The notes beneath the pieces were generated by a model, which was given only the letters and a program-made list of their open reading frames with translations, was not told the origin of the DNA and did no database searches. The position numbers were made by a program, and so were the translations under genes. A DNA stretch of 25,948 bases from CAZDSS01 sp964508185 (lineage in GTDB: Bacteria; Pseudomonadota; Alphaproteobacteria; Sphingomonadales; Govanellaceae), in NCBI GenBank assembly GCA_964508185.1, contig CAZDSS010000030.1:1-25948 (forward strand), written 5' to 3'. The stretch's first letter is position 1, and every line of letters begins with the position of its first letter. Below are positions 7,159-14,479 of the stretch, piece after piece.

Positions 7159-9312
7159 TCAGAAATTCACCCGCAGCGTCACCCCGTATTCGCGCGGGCG
7201 CCCGAACCAGGTGGTGGCGTGGGAATCGCCGATGATGACGAGGTCCTGGGCCCAGGCCACATATTCGGCGTCCGTCAGGTTCTTGCCCCAGAACTTGAGC
7301 TGCCATTTCTGGCTTTCCGGCTCGATGATGACGTAGGCGTTCACCAGCGAATAGCCGTCCTCATATTCGAGCGGAGAATTGATGGTGGTCTGGTAATAGC
7401 CCGACCGGTAGCTGTAATCGCCGCCGACGATGAGTGAGCCGAAGCCTGCGAGCGGCAGATCCACCTCCGCCCCGATATTGGCGTTCCAGTGCGACAGGGA
7501 CGGGAGCCGCGTTTCCGGCGTCACGAAGGCGATTGGGGAAATATAGGTCCATTTCTCGTCCGTATAGCCGAGGCTGCCGTAGAGCCGCAGCATCTCCATG
7601 GGCCGGGCCTGGAATTCAAGCTCGAACCCCTTGAGCTCGGCGTTCCCCGCGTTGTCCACGGGGAAGTAGAAATTGCCCTCGTTGTCGAAGGCCCCGGTCA
7701 GGATCTGGATCCCCGTGTAGCGCGTGACGAAGCCCGCAATATTGAGGCGCAACCGATTGTCGAACCACTGCGACTTGAGGCCGAGCTCATAGGACCAGAC
7801 CTTCTCCGGGTCATAGGCGTTGAACTGCCCGGCGGTGTCGGGCCGGCCGTTGAAGCTGCCGCTCTTGAAGCCGCGGGTGGCGGATGCGTAAAGCAGCATG
7901 TCGTCGGTCGCCTGGAATTCGATGCCGAAGCGCGGCGAGACATTGTCCCAGCTCGCCTCGCCGGGGATCTGGAACGGCGCGGTGATGGACGCTTCCTTCT
8001 TTTCGTCCGTCCAGCGCAGGCCGGCGGTGAGGCTCAGCCGATCGGTGACGTTGTAGCTCGCCTGCCCGAACAGGGCGACGTTTTCGGTCTCGAGCGCAAG
8101 GGTCGTGCGCCGGGCCGTGCCGTAGGGTAGCTCCTCGTAATAGGCGAAATAGTAGTTGTCGATGATCTGATCGACGTCTTCCTTGAGATAGTATGCGCCG
8201 ATGATCCACTTCAGATTGTCCGTGCGGCCGGAAAGCTGGAATTCCTGGGTGAACTGATCCTGCTTCAGATGGACTTCCTGATCGTTGTAGAGCGCGAGGG
8301 TGCCGTCGAAGTCGGCCGCGGTCTCGTTCTTGAGCTTGCGATAGGCGGTGATGGATTTCAGGCTGGCCCAGCCGAAGTCGTAATTGATTTCGGCCGAAAA
8401 GCCCGAAACGTCCAGCCGGTCGGTGGGCCGCACGCTGGTGGTGTTGATCTTGCGTGGATCGGACGACCCCGGGAAATCCATCACGTCGAGCCCGGTGAGC
8501 AGGGTGAAATAGTCGCCCGTGGGGCTCGGCACCAGGGTGGTGTTGCTGTGCGCCGCGATATGGGCGCGCCGCCGCGTGCCGTCGGCGGTGAGCAGGATGT
8601 CGAACGCATCATTGGGCGCCCACAGCAGCTGCACGCGCCCACCCACATCGTTGTCGTCGCCGAGCCTGACGCCGTCAAGAACGCGCCGGGCGAAGCCGTC
8701 GTTGTTGCGCGTGACGCCCGAGATCTTGCCGAAGAGCGTGTCGGAGATCGGCACATTGGCGGCGAAGCGGCCGTCCATGCGATTGTAGTTGCCGAGCGTG
8801 CCTTCCACATAGCCGCCCGGCTCCTTGCCCGGCCGCTTGGTCACCACGCTGATGGCGCCGCCGATGGTGTTCTTGCCGAAGAGCGTGCCTTGCGGGCCTT
8901 TCAGGATCTCGACCCGTTCCACGTCGGCGGCGTCGAGCGCCGCGCCCACCGTGCGGCTGATATAGACTCCGTCGAGATAAAGCGAGACGCCCGGATCGGC
9001 CGTCGCCACGAAGTCGCCCTGCCCGATGCCGCGGATGAAGAAGTTGGCGGCGCTGGAGCTTCCCGAATAGCCCGGGCTGTACTGCAGGTTCGGCGCGATA
9101 TGGTCGAGCTGGCTGATGTTGGTGATGGACATGTTGTCCAGCATCTCGCTGACCACCGCGGTCACCGCCACCGGAGTGCGCTGCAGGTTTTCCTCCATCC
9201 TGCGGGCGGTGACGACGATTTCCTCAAGCCGGATGCTTTGCGCCTCGGCCGCCTGCGGCAAGATCGCCAGAGCGGTCGAGGCCGCCGCCAGATATCCGAG
9301 TTTCCCCGCCAT
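7159..9312 (-). CDS. TonB-dependent outer-membrane receptor
   Basis: A 717-residue TonB-dependent receptor. The start at 9310-9312 is preferred over two upstream in-frame starts because it gives a clean signal peptide (MAGKLGYLAAASTALAILPQ, cleavage near AEA-QS, residue 24) and has GGGAG seven bases upstream. A TonB-box-like LEEIVVTA follows at residues 29-36, then a plug domain (FFIRGIGQGD, SLYLDGVYI, VERVEILKGPQGTLFGKNTIGG) and a beta-barrel ending in the terminal aromatic residue (VTLRVNF). Such receptors import bulky or scarce substrates across the outer membrane using TonB energy. Lying between the DUF917 gene and the permease, it probably feeds the same pathway rather than iron uptake. 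No Fur-like site is seen. It is 112 bp upstream of the permease and 75 bp downstream of the DUF917 gene; both gaps contain short GC hairpins. Confidence 0.93.
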   Translation of the reverse strand: MAGKLGYLAAASTALAILPQAAEAQSIRLEEIVVTARRMEENLQRTPVAVTAVVSEMLDNMSITNISQLDHIAPNLQYSPGYSGSSSAANFFIRGIGQGDFVATADPGVSLYLDGVYISRTVGAALDAADVERVEILKGPQGTLFGKNTIGGAISVVTKRPGKEPGGYVEGTLGNYNRMDGRFAANVPISDTLFGKISGVTRNNDGFARRVLDGVRLGDDNDVGGRVQLLWAPNDAFDILLTADGTRRRAHIAAHSNTTLVPSPTGDYFTLLTGLDVMDFPGSSDPRKINTTSVRPTDRLDVSGFSAEINYDFGWASLKSITAYRKLKNETAADFDGTLALYNDQEVHLKQDQFTQEFQLSGRTDNLKWIIGAYYLKEDVDQIIDNYYFAYYEELPYGTARRTTLALETENVALFGQASYNVTDRLSLTAGLRWTDEKKEASITAPFQIPGEASWDNVSPRFGIEFQATDDMLLYASATRGFKSGSFNGRPDTAGQFNAYDPEKVWSYELGLKSQWFDNRLRLNIAGFVTRYTGIQILTGAFDNEGNFYFPVDNAGNAELKGFELEFQARPMEMLRLYGSLGYTDEKWTYISPIAFVTPETRLPSLSHWNANIGAEVDLPLAGFGSLIVGGDYSYRSGYYQTTINSPLEYEDGYSLVNAYVIIEPESQKWQLKFWGKNLTDAEYVAWAQDLVIIGDSHATTWFGRPREYGVTLRVNF

Positions 9313-9387
9313 TTTCTTTCTCCCTTGCATGTGGACCTGCCGCTGCCGCGGGGTCCGTAGCCCGATCAAACCTCCCCGAACGGGGCC

Positions 9388-10533
9388 TTACTTCCAGCCA
9401 TTGATCTCCTCAATGGGCCGGTACTGATGCGCGATGCCGAACGCCTGCGGCCCGAACACCGCGAGCGCTTCCGCGCTCCGCAGCAGGGGCGGCACGCCGA
9501 CGCCAACGAGCTTCAGCCGCTGGCCGTAACGCAGGCGTTCGGTGGTGACGGGCTCGGCCGTCTCGCTGTCGAGAAAGGTCAGAATGTCCGGGACGAGGCC
9601 CACGATCTCGCCGTCGCGCCGCGCCACCAGGTTCTCGTTCTGGAATTCCACGGTCATGCGTCCCGACGCGCCGAAGCCTTCCAATGTGACCCGGCCGACG
9701 GCGAAGCCGCCCTCCGTGTTGCGATCGAGATCGACGATCTTGCCGTCGAACAGGATTCCGGCATGGCGGTAGTAGCTGGACTGGCGCAGCGCATCGATGA
9801 GCGCCGCGAAGGGATCGCGGCCCGCGCGCCGCGCCGCCCGGATGGCGCGGCCGATGGCGATCGCGAGGGACACGGTGCCGCGCACCGCATGCTGCTTCAT
9901 CTGATAACCGCTGCCGGCATAATCGATCACATGGCAGGATCCGCCCATGGCGATGGAAAGGACGCGGGCGATGCGCTCCTCCTCGGCGTTCCAGGCGACC
10001 TCGAGGATCACGCAATTGCCCTTCTCGTCGGTGACGATCACCGGATTGGCGGAGCAGCCATAGACGTTGAACACCACCATCTGCGCCTCGGGAAAGGCGC
10101 GGCCCATGCCGTCGCAATCGATGACCGGAATGTCCCGCTCGGCGGCGATCACAAGGGGCGACAGGCCGTTGCTGCCGCCGATCTCCATGGGAAATATGGC
10201 GAAGACCTTCTGCCCCTTGATCTCCTCGAGCCGGGCGAGGCCGCGCGCCGCCTCCTGGCCGTTGGGGAGCTTCTCCTCGGATACCGTGGGCGCGCCCATC
10301 CAGGCGCAGGGCGCCACCAGCGCATCATCCGGCACGCCGGCAAGGTCGATGAGCTTCACCCGCCGTCCGGCGGCGAGCGCCGCTTCGATCTGCAGCAGGG
10401 TGGTATCCGGCGCACCGCCGCCGCCGGAGCCGAGGAAGGCAGCGCCGAGCGCCATGTCGCGCACGTCCTCTACCGTGAGGTGGCGCGCGCCGGTTTCGGC
10501 ATTCTGGCTCTGATCGTCCTTCATGTCCGTCAT
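9388..10533 (-). CDS. DUF917 family protein (S-methylthiohydantoin desulfurase-like)
   Basis: A 381-residue protein of the DUF917 family (PF06032 as I recall it, now named after S-methylthiohydantoin desulfurase). Visible family features are an N-terminal DMALGAAFLGSGGGGAPD segment, a central PMEIGGSNGLSPL and CDGMGRAFPE stretch, and a C-terminal beta-rich domain. DUF917 genes are commonly adjacent to HyuA-type hydantoinase genes, as here. ATG 10531-10533 overlaps the hydantoinase stop as TGATG, so translation is probably coupled. A GTG one codon earlier and another ATG at 10524 are alternatives, and no good ribosome site distinguishes them. No signal peptide is evident, so it is probably cytoplasmic. 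The family is confident. The chemical role (desulfurisation or hydrolysis of a modified hydantoin) is an inference from family naming and context. Confidence 0.85.
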   Translation of the reverse strand: MTDMKDDQSQNAETGARHLTVEDVRDMALGAAFLGSGGGGAPDTTLLQIEAALAAGRRVKLIDLAGVPDDALVAPCAWMGAPTVSEEKLPNGQEAARGLARLEEIKGQKVFAIFPMEIGGSNGLSPLVIAAERDIPVIDCDGMGRAFPEAQMVVFNVYGCSANPVIVTDEKGNCVILEVAWNAEEERIARVLSIAMGGSCHVIDYAGSGYQMKQHAVRGTVSLAIAIGRAIRAARRAGRDPFAALIDALRQSSYYRHAGILFDGKIVDLDRNTEGGFAVGRVTLEGFGASGRMTVEFQNENLVARRDGEIVGLVPDILTFLDSETAEPVTTERLRYGQRLKLVGVGVPPLLRSAEALAVFGPQAFGIAHQYRPIEEINGWK

Positions 10534-11965
10534 CACGCGAATTCGAGATCCCCCACCGCCCGGGCCCGCACACGCACCGACTGGCCGGGCAGATAGTTGA
10601 GCGCCACTTCCTCAACCTCGATCACTTCGACCGTGGCGGGCGCGGCGCCTGCGGCCACCGCCGACTCCGCCGCCTGCCGCCGGATCTCCGCCAGCAGCTC
10701 GTCCCGCCGCCCGCCGGCATAGCTCACCACCCGGTCGAGCTCGCCGCTCACCTGGCCGATGGCGGCGCCGATGGCGTTGGCGACTGGCGCATGTTGCGGC
10801 CGCAGAAGGGCCGATGCTCCCCGCGGCCTGTCGTGGATCAGAAAGCCCCCGCCGCCCACCACCACCACCGGAACGTCGCCCGCCGCGGTCTTCATGCGGT
10901 CGATCCCGTCCTCGATCATGCGGCGGATGCNNNNNNNNNNNNNNNNNNNNNNNNNNNNNNNNNNNNNNNNNNNNNNNNNNNNNNNNNNNNNNNNNNNNNN
11001 NNNNNNNNNNNNNNNNNNNNNNNNNNNNNNAGCGACAGCACGTCGGGCATGCGGAAATTGGTGCGCACCCCGCCGATATCGACGGAGACGGAAGATTCCC
11101 GCGGGAAACCGTTCACCAGCACGCCGATATCGCTCGTCGTGCCGCCGACATCGATGACGATGGCGTCCTGACAGCCGGTGAGGAACGCCGCGCCGCGCAG
11201 GCTGTTGGTGGGGCCCGAGCCGAAGGTGAGGATGGGCAGCCGCTCCGTATGATCGGCGGACATCAGGGTGCCGTCGTTCTGGCTCACGTAGAACGGCGCC
11301 GCAATGCGCATCTGGCGCAGCGCCTCGCGGAAGGATCGCACCACCTCGCGCGCCATGGCGGAAAGCGACGCGTTCATAATAGTGGCGTTCTCGCGCTCGA
11401 GAAAGCCGATGCGGCCGATGCTGCTCGACAGGGTGATATGGGCGTCCGGGCATTCCGCGCGCACGATTGCCGCCGCCTTCTCCTCCATGGCCGAGTTGAT
11501 GGGCGCGAAGACGGAGGTGATGGCCACCGCCCGAAGCCCCGCCTCGCGGATCCGGCGCGCGGCGGCGCGCACCTTGCCGGCGTCAAAGGGCGAGATGACA
11601 CGGCCGTCGAACTCGTAGCCGCCCGGCAGAAGGAAGGTGAGCCCCTCGACCGCGCTGCGGAGCGCCGCGGGCCAGCCCAGCATGGGCGGCAGCGCCTCCC
11701 CCGACGGACTCGCAAGGCGGATGACCCCCACGGGCAGCAGGCCGCGGGCCTCGACGAAGGCGTTGGTGAAATGGGTGGTGCCGATCATGACCGCACGCAA
11801 GGCGCCCGCATCCACCCCGCTTTCCGCCAGCACCGCCCGGATCGCGGCCATGATCCCTTCCTCCACCGGCCGGGTGGTGGGCCGCTTGGTCCAGGCGACG
11901 ACCGTTCTGCCGTCCATCAGGACGGCGTCCGTGTTCGTGCCGCCGACATCGATCCCGATACGCAC
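10533..11965 (-). CDS. HyuA-type hydantoinase/oxoprolinase (ATPase fold), interrupted by assembly gap
   Basis: A hydantoinase/oxoprolinase family protein of the short type, split by 100 Ns. The N-terminal part (311 residues before the gap) starts RIGIDVGGTNTDAV, the ASKHA ATPase phosphate-1 motif. It has a second phosphate motif IDVGGTTSDI at 271-280. After the gap the C-terminal part includes the adenosine-type loop VVVVGGGGFLI and stops at 10533-10535. The two halves lie in different frames across exactly 100 Ns, as expected for a placeholder gap, so I treat them as one intact gene rather than a frameshift. GTG 11963-11965 is the chosen start because GGGGAG lies a few bases upstream and it precedes the conserved motif directly. 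Family members hydrolyse hydantoins or 5-oxoproline with ATP, usually with a HyuB partner. No HyuB gene is present here. It is the first gene of the operon. Confidence 0.85.
10931..11030. other. Assembly gap (100 N) within the hydantoinase gene
   Basis: Exactly 100 N, the usual placeholder for unknown length. The coding frame shifts across it, so its true length is not 100. Short-form HyuA proteins usually have about 510-530 residues by recollection, which would imply a true gap of roughly 200 bases or more. Confidence 0.97.
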
Positions 11966-12046
11966 CGCTCTCCCCGCTATTGTGGCGTCATTCCCGTGGG
12001 ACAAGATAAACCCCCAGGGGCGATGCAACCGACCGCTAAAATGGAA

Positions 12047-12060
12047 GGGGCCGAGGCCCC
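12047..12060. repeat. GC palindrome in the hydantoinase upstream region
   Basis: GGGGCC, a 2-base centre and GGCCCC form a perfect 6-bp inverted repeat 82 bases upstream of the hydantoinase GTG. It could be an operator or just a small hairpin; nothing else supports a function. Confidence 0.4.
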
Positions 12061-12061
12061 G

Positions 12062-12117
12062 GATGGGTGAGGGATTCCGGCAAGCGGGTAGGACGGCCGC
12101 GAAAGATGGGTAGGGGA
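12062..12117. promoter_or_regulatory. Three GGGTRRG direct repeats at 21-22 bp spacing
   Basis: The divergent intergenic region between the hydantoinase operon and the GST gene holds GGGTGAGGG (12065), GGGTAGGA (12086) and GGGTAGGGG (12108). Starts are 21 and 22 bp apart, about two helical turns. Copies 1 and 3 share a longer GATGGGT core. Same-face G-rich direct repeats resemble the asymmetric sites used by MalT-type activators, and a MalT-like regulator is encoded at the far end of the operon. Function is inferred, not shown. Confidence 0.5.
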
Positions 12118-12145
12118 AACGCGCGCACCGCCTTCGCTCCGCCGT

Positions 12146-12173
12146 TTGCGGGCGGCGGGGTTTGCGCTAGACT
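12146..12173 (+). promoter_or_regulatory. Promoter upstream of the GST gene
   Basis: TTGCGG (12146-12151), a 16-bp spacer and TAGACT (12168-12173). The -10 context GCTAGAC resembles the alphaproteobacterial housekeeping GCTANA pattern. The start codon follows 72 bases later. The same TTGCGG-16 arrangement is found before the DUF3775 gene. Confidence 0.5.
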
Positions 12174-12199
12174 TTGCGCACGCCAGAACCACAACCGCG

Positions 12200-12223
12200 G
12201 GGCGGCACCGCTCCGCCCGTTTT
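12200..12223 (+). terminator. Terminator-like hairpin in the GST leader
   Basis: GGGCGG (12200-12205), a 7-base loop and CCGCCC (12213-12218) are followed by G and four T residues (12220-12223). It lies between the putative promoter and the GST start, so it would act as a leader attenuator if real. The stem is short and the T-run minimal. Confidence 0.3.
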
Positions 12224-12244
12224 CGCCGAAGGGGAGATCGTTCG

Positions 12245-12937
12245 ATGAAGCTCTACGAAGTGGCCATGTCGCCCTTTGCGGGCCGTTGCCGCATGGTGGT
12301 CTATCACAAGGGCCTGCAGGACAAGGTCAGCTTCCTGCCGCCGTTCGCGCCGCCGGGCAGCCCCGAATGGCGGGCGCTCAATCCGCTGGGCAAGCTGCCG
12401 GCGCTGGACACCGGCAGCCTCGTCCTCGGCGAAAGCGAGGTGATCGTCGACTATATCGAGGACAGGTTCCCCGAACGCTCCATCCAGCCCAAATCGCCCG
12501 AGGATCGCGCCATTGCGCGGCTTCTCGCCCGTATCTGCGACCTTTACGTATTCCCCGCCTTGTCGCCGCTGTTCGGCCAGCTGAAGGCCGGCTCGCGCGA
12601 CCAGAACGTGGTGGACGAGGCGGTCGCCAAGGTGGGCCAGGCGCTGGACAATCTGGACCACTTCCTGCCCGGCGACAGCAGCCCCTATGCCGTCGCGAAC
12701 CAGATGACCAGCGCCGACTGCGCGCTGGTCAATACCCTGTTCTATGTGGATCGCATGCTGGCCGTCTTCGGCGTCACCGACGTCATCGCCAGGCGCGCCA
12801 AGCTCGGCCGCTACTGGCAGGAAATCCAGAGCGAGCCCTCGGCGAAGCGCGTCCTCGCCGAGCTGGCCTACGGCCTTGACCAGTTCGTCAAGGGCGGCGC
12901 CTTCGTGTCCACATCCCAGGTTCCCGCTGATGTCTGA
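12245..12937 (+). CDS. Glutathione S-transferase family protein
   Basis: A 230-residue glutathione S-transferase. The N-terminal thioredoxin-like domain begins MKLYEVAMSPFAGRCRMVVY and includes the cis-proline region GKLPALDTGSLVLGESEVIVDYIED, where ES binds the glutathione gamma-glutamyl group. The C-terminal all-helical domain runs from about residue 85 to the end. ATG 12245 is preferred over an upstream in-frame start because GGGGAG lies upstream and family similarity begins there. The preceding 33 codons are non-homologous and contain the promoter. The stop overlaps the start of the GNAT gene by 8 bp, so they form a two-gene unit. Substrate is unknown. It is divergent from the hydantoinase operon and shares its upstream region. 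Confidence 0.88.
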   Translation: MKLYEVAMSPFAGRCRMVVYHKGLQDKVSFLPPFAPPGSPEWRALNPLGKLPALDTGSLVLGESEVIVDYIEDRFPERSIQPKSPEDRAIARLLARICDLYVFPALSPLFGQLKAGSRDQNVVDEAVAKVGQALDNLDHFLPGDSSPYAVANQMTSADCALVNTLFYVDRMLAVFGVTDVIARRAKLGRYWQEIQSEPSAKRVLAELAYGLDQFVKGGAFVSTSQVPADV

Positions 12938-13439
12938 GGTGGCCCCGGCCGCCATCATCAGGAAAGCGACGACCGCGGAACATGACGAGGCGGCCAGGGT
13001 GCTGGCCGCCTGTTTCCGGGAAGCCTTCAGCAATATCCTGTCGCCCGCAGCCCTCGCCGCCCTGTCGGTGGAACGGGCGCGCGAACGCCTGGGCGACCCG
13101 GCGGCGGTGAACATGGCCGCCTACTGCGACGGCGCAATGGTGGGGGTCGGTCAGGCCCGGGAGGACTGGATCACCCTGCTCTATCTGCGGCAAAGCCATC
13201 ACGGGCGGGGAATCGGCGCGCAGCTGTTCCGCGCCCTGTGCGCCACGATCCGCAGCCGCGGCCACCAGCAGGCCCGGCTGTGGTGCCTGCACAACAACTG
13301 GCAGGCGCGCCGGTTTTACGAGCATTTCGGCGCCCGCAGCATCCTGCAGGAGGTCATGCATGTGGGCGGCGAGCCCCTCCTGCATCTGGAATACCGGATT
13401 CCCCTGCAGGGAGTAGCCGATTCTCCGCCGCGCCAATGA
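12930..13439 (+). CDS. GNAT family N-acetyltransferase
   Basis: A 169-residue GNAT acetyltransferase. The acetyl-CoA pyrophosphate-binding motif is visible as LRQSHHGRGIGAQLFRAL (R/Q-x-x-G-x-G at about residues 92-97), followed by the LWCLHNNWQARRFYEHFGA stretch typical of motif B. ATG 12930 overlaps the GST coding end by 8 bp, indicating translational coupling. No promoter of its own is needed. The acceptor substrate cannot be predicted. The gene converges on rpsU, whose terminator lies just past its stop. Confidence 0.87.
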   Translation: MSEVAPAAIIRKATTAEHDEAARVLAACFREAFSNILSPAALAALSVERARERLGDPAAVNMAAYCDGAMVGVGQAREDWITLLYLRQSHHGRGIGAQLFRALCATIRSRGHQQARLWCLHNNWQARRFYEHFGARSILQEVMHVGGEPLLHLEYRIPLQGVADSPPRQ

Positions 13440-13441
13440 AG

Positions 13442-13469
13442 AAAACCGCCCGCCTCGGAAGGCGGACGG
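13442..13469 (-). terminator. Rho-independent terminator of rpsU
   Basis: Read on the minus strand, a 10-bp stem with one G-U pair (arms 13460-13469 and 13446-13455) and a TCCG tetraloop is followed by four T residues. It begins 28 bases after the rpsU stop and lies directly beyond the convergent GNAT gene. Confidence 0.85.
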
Positions 13470-13496
13470 CCATCAATCCAAACGCAGGGGCCGGAC

Positions 13497-13703
13497 TTAG
13501 ATCAGTCCGTCGCGCTCGGCCCGCTTGCGATCGAGCTTCCGGGCGCGGCGGATGGCCGCAGCCTGCTCGCGCGCCTTCTTCTCCGACGGCTTTTCGTAGA
13601 AGCGGCGCAGCTTCATTTCCCGGTAAACCCCTTCGCGCTGCAGCTTCTTCTTCAGGGCACGCAGCGCCTGATCGACGTTGTTGTCGCGGACCAGAACTTC
13701 CAT
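13497..13703 (-). CDS. rpsU: 30S ribosomal protein S21
   Basis: A 68-residue, highly basic protein starting MEVLVRDNNVDQALRALKKK and containing LRRFYEKPSEKKAREQ, the signature of bS21. It binds the 30S platform near the 3' end of 16S rRNA and takes part in initiation. Length is normal for alphaproteobacteria. AAGGAGA lies 11 bases before the ATG. It is a single-gene unit with its own terminator and a conspicuously structured upstream region (13732-13803) that may form its 5' leader. Confidence 0.97.
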   Translation of the reverse strand: MEVLVRDNNVDQALRALKKKLQREGVYREMKLRRFYEKPSEKKAREQAAAIRRARKLDRKRAERDGLI

Positions 13704-13731
13704 GCGGTTGTCATCTCCTTACATTCGTTGA

Positions 13732-13803
13732 GCCCAAGTATCGCGGCCTTTCGTTGAGGCCAGGGAACAAGAGCACTTGGGCGCTTTCCTATCAGAAGGA
13801 AAG
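13732..13803 (-). promoter_or_regulatory. Structured putative leader of rpsU
   Basis: Three nested or adjacent stems lie just upstream of the rpsU ribosome site. They are a perfect 8-bp long-range stem (13732-13739 with 13775-13782), an internal 5-bp stem (13745-13749 with 13757-13761) and a 7-bp hairpin (13784-13790 with 13797-13803). S21 autoregulation or growth-rate control through an mRNA leader is plausible, but no named leader family was recognised and the transcription start is not known. Confidence 0.45.
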
Positions 13804-13882
13804 GCCGCTCACAAGCGCTATCTTTCGCGAGACGCGCCTTGTCGCTCTTTACCCAGATAACCCTTTATACCATATTCCGGTC

Positions 13883-14479
13883 ATGACCGTTAGAGAGATC
13901 ACGCTCATGGGGCATCCGGTGCTGATGACGCCGTCCGCCCCCGTCGCCGACCCGACGAGCCCCGAAATCGCCGCCCTGGTCCAGGACATGCAGGATACCA
14001 TGGAGGCCGCGGGCGGCATCGGCATCGCCGCGCCCCAGATCGGGGTGGGGCTCCGCGTCGTGATCTTCCGCCTGCCGCCGGAAGCCGCGGCAGGCGGCGA
14101 CAGCACCGAGCCGGAGCTGCGGGAGGCGCTGCACGCCCGTCCCCTCACCGTCCTCATCAATCCCGAGATCGAGGTGATCGGCGACGAGCGGGTCGAGGGC
14201 TGGGAAGGCTGCCTTTCGGTCCCGGGACTTCGCGGCCTGGTGCCGCGTTACAATCATATCCGCTACCGCGCGCAAGGATTGGACGGCGCCTGGTTCGAGC
14301 GCGAGGCGCAGGGCTTCCATGCGGTGGTGGCGCAGCATGAATGCGACCATCTGGACGGCATTCTCTATCCCATGCGCATGGTGGATATGGGAACGCTGCA
14401 ATTCGTGGGCGCGGCCGAGGGGGCGACCTATCTGCCGAACCGCCGGCCTGCCCCCGCCGCCACAGGAGTGGATCGATGA
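13883..14479 (+). CDS. def: Peptide deformylase
   Basis: A 198-residue peptide deformylase that removes the formyl group from the initiator methionine of new proteins. All three family motifs are visible: GIGIAAPQIG (45-54), EGCLS with zinc ligand Cys110, and QHECDHLDG with zinc ligands His152 and His156 and catalytic Glu153. It is longer than the E. coli enzyme (169) because of an inserted loop at about residues 64-86 rich in Ala, Gly and Glu. ATG 13883 begins MTVREITLMGHPVL, the normal N-terminus; the longer open frame upstream covers rpsU and is not coding. It overlaps COQ9 by ATGA. It is not beside fmt, so it may be a second deformylase of the genome. Confidence 0.95.
   Translation: MTVREITLMGHPVLMTPSAPVADPTSPEIAALVQDMQDTMEAAGGIGIAAPQIGVGLRVVIFRLPPEAAAGGDSTEPELREALHARPLTVLINPEIEVIGDERVEGWEGCLSVPGLRGLVPRYNHIRYRAQGLDGAWFEREAQGFHAVVAQHECDHLDGILYPMRMVDMGTLQFVGAAEGATYLPNRRPAPAATGVDR

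Noticed and set aside
5787..7235. A 482-residue plus-strand open frame across the permease
   Set aside because: Antisense shadow with extreme Arg/His/Glu composition and no recognisable domain.
9374..9385. CCCC-N4-GGGG hairpin between the DUF917 and receptor genes as a terminator
   Set aside because: Only a 4-5 bp stem with no real T-run.
10533..11453. Frame change across the hydantoinase gene as a true frameshift or pseudogene
   Set aside because: The change coincides exactly with the 100-N placeholder and both flanking parts are well conserved.
12067..12879. Alternative plus-strand frame overlapping the GST gene
   Set aside because: Out-of-frame shadow of the GST gene with Arg/Gly-rich composition.
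13839..13871. Promoter for def (TTGTCG with TATACC or TTTATA)
   Set aside because: Spacing of 19-21 bp and poor hexamers; not good enough to annotate.
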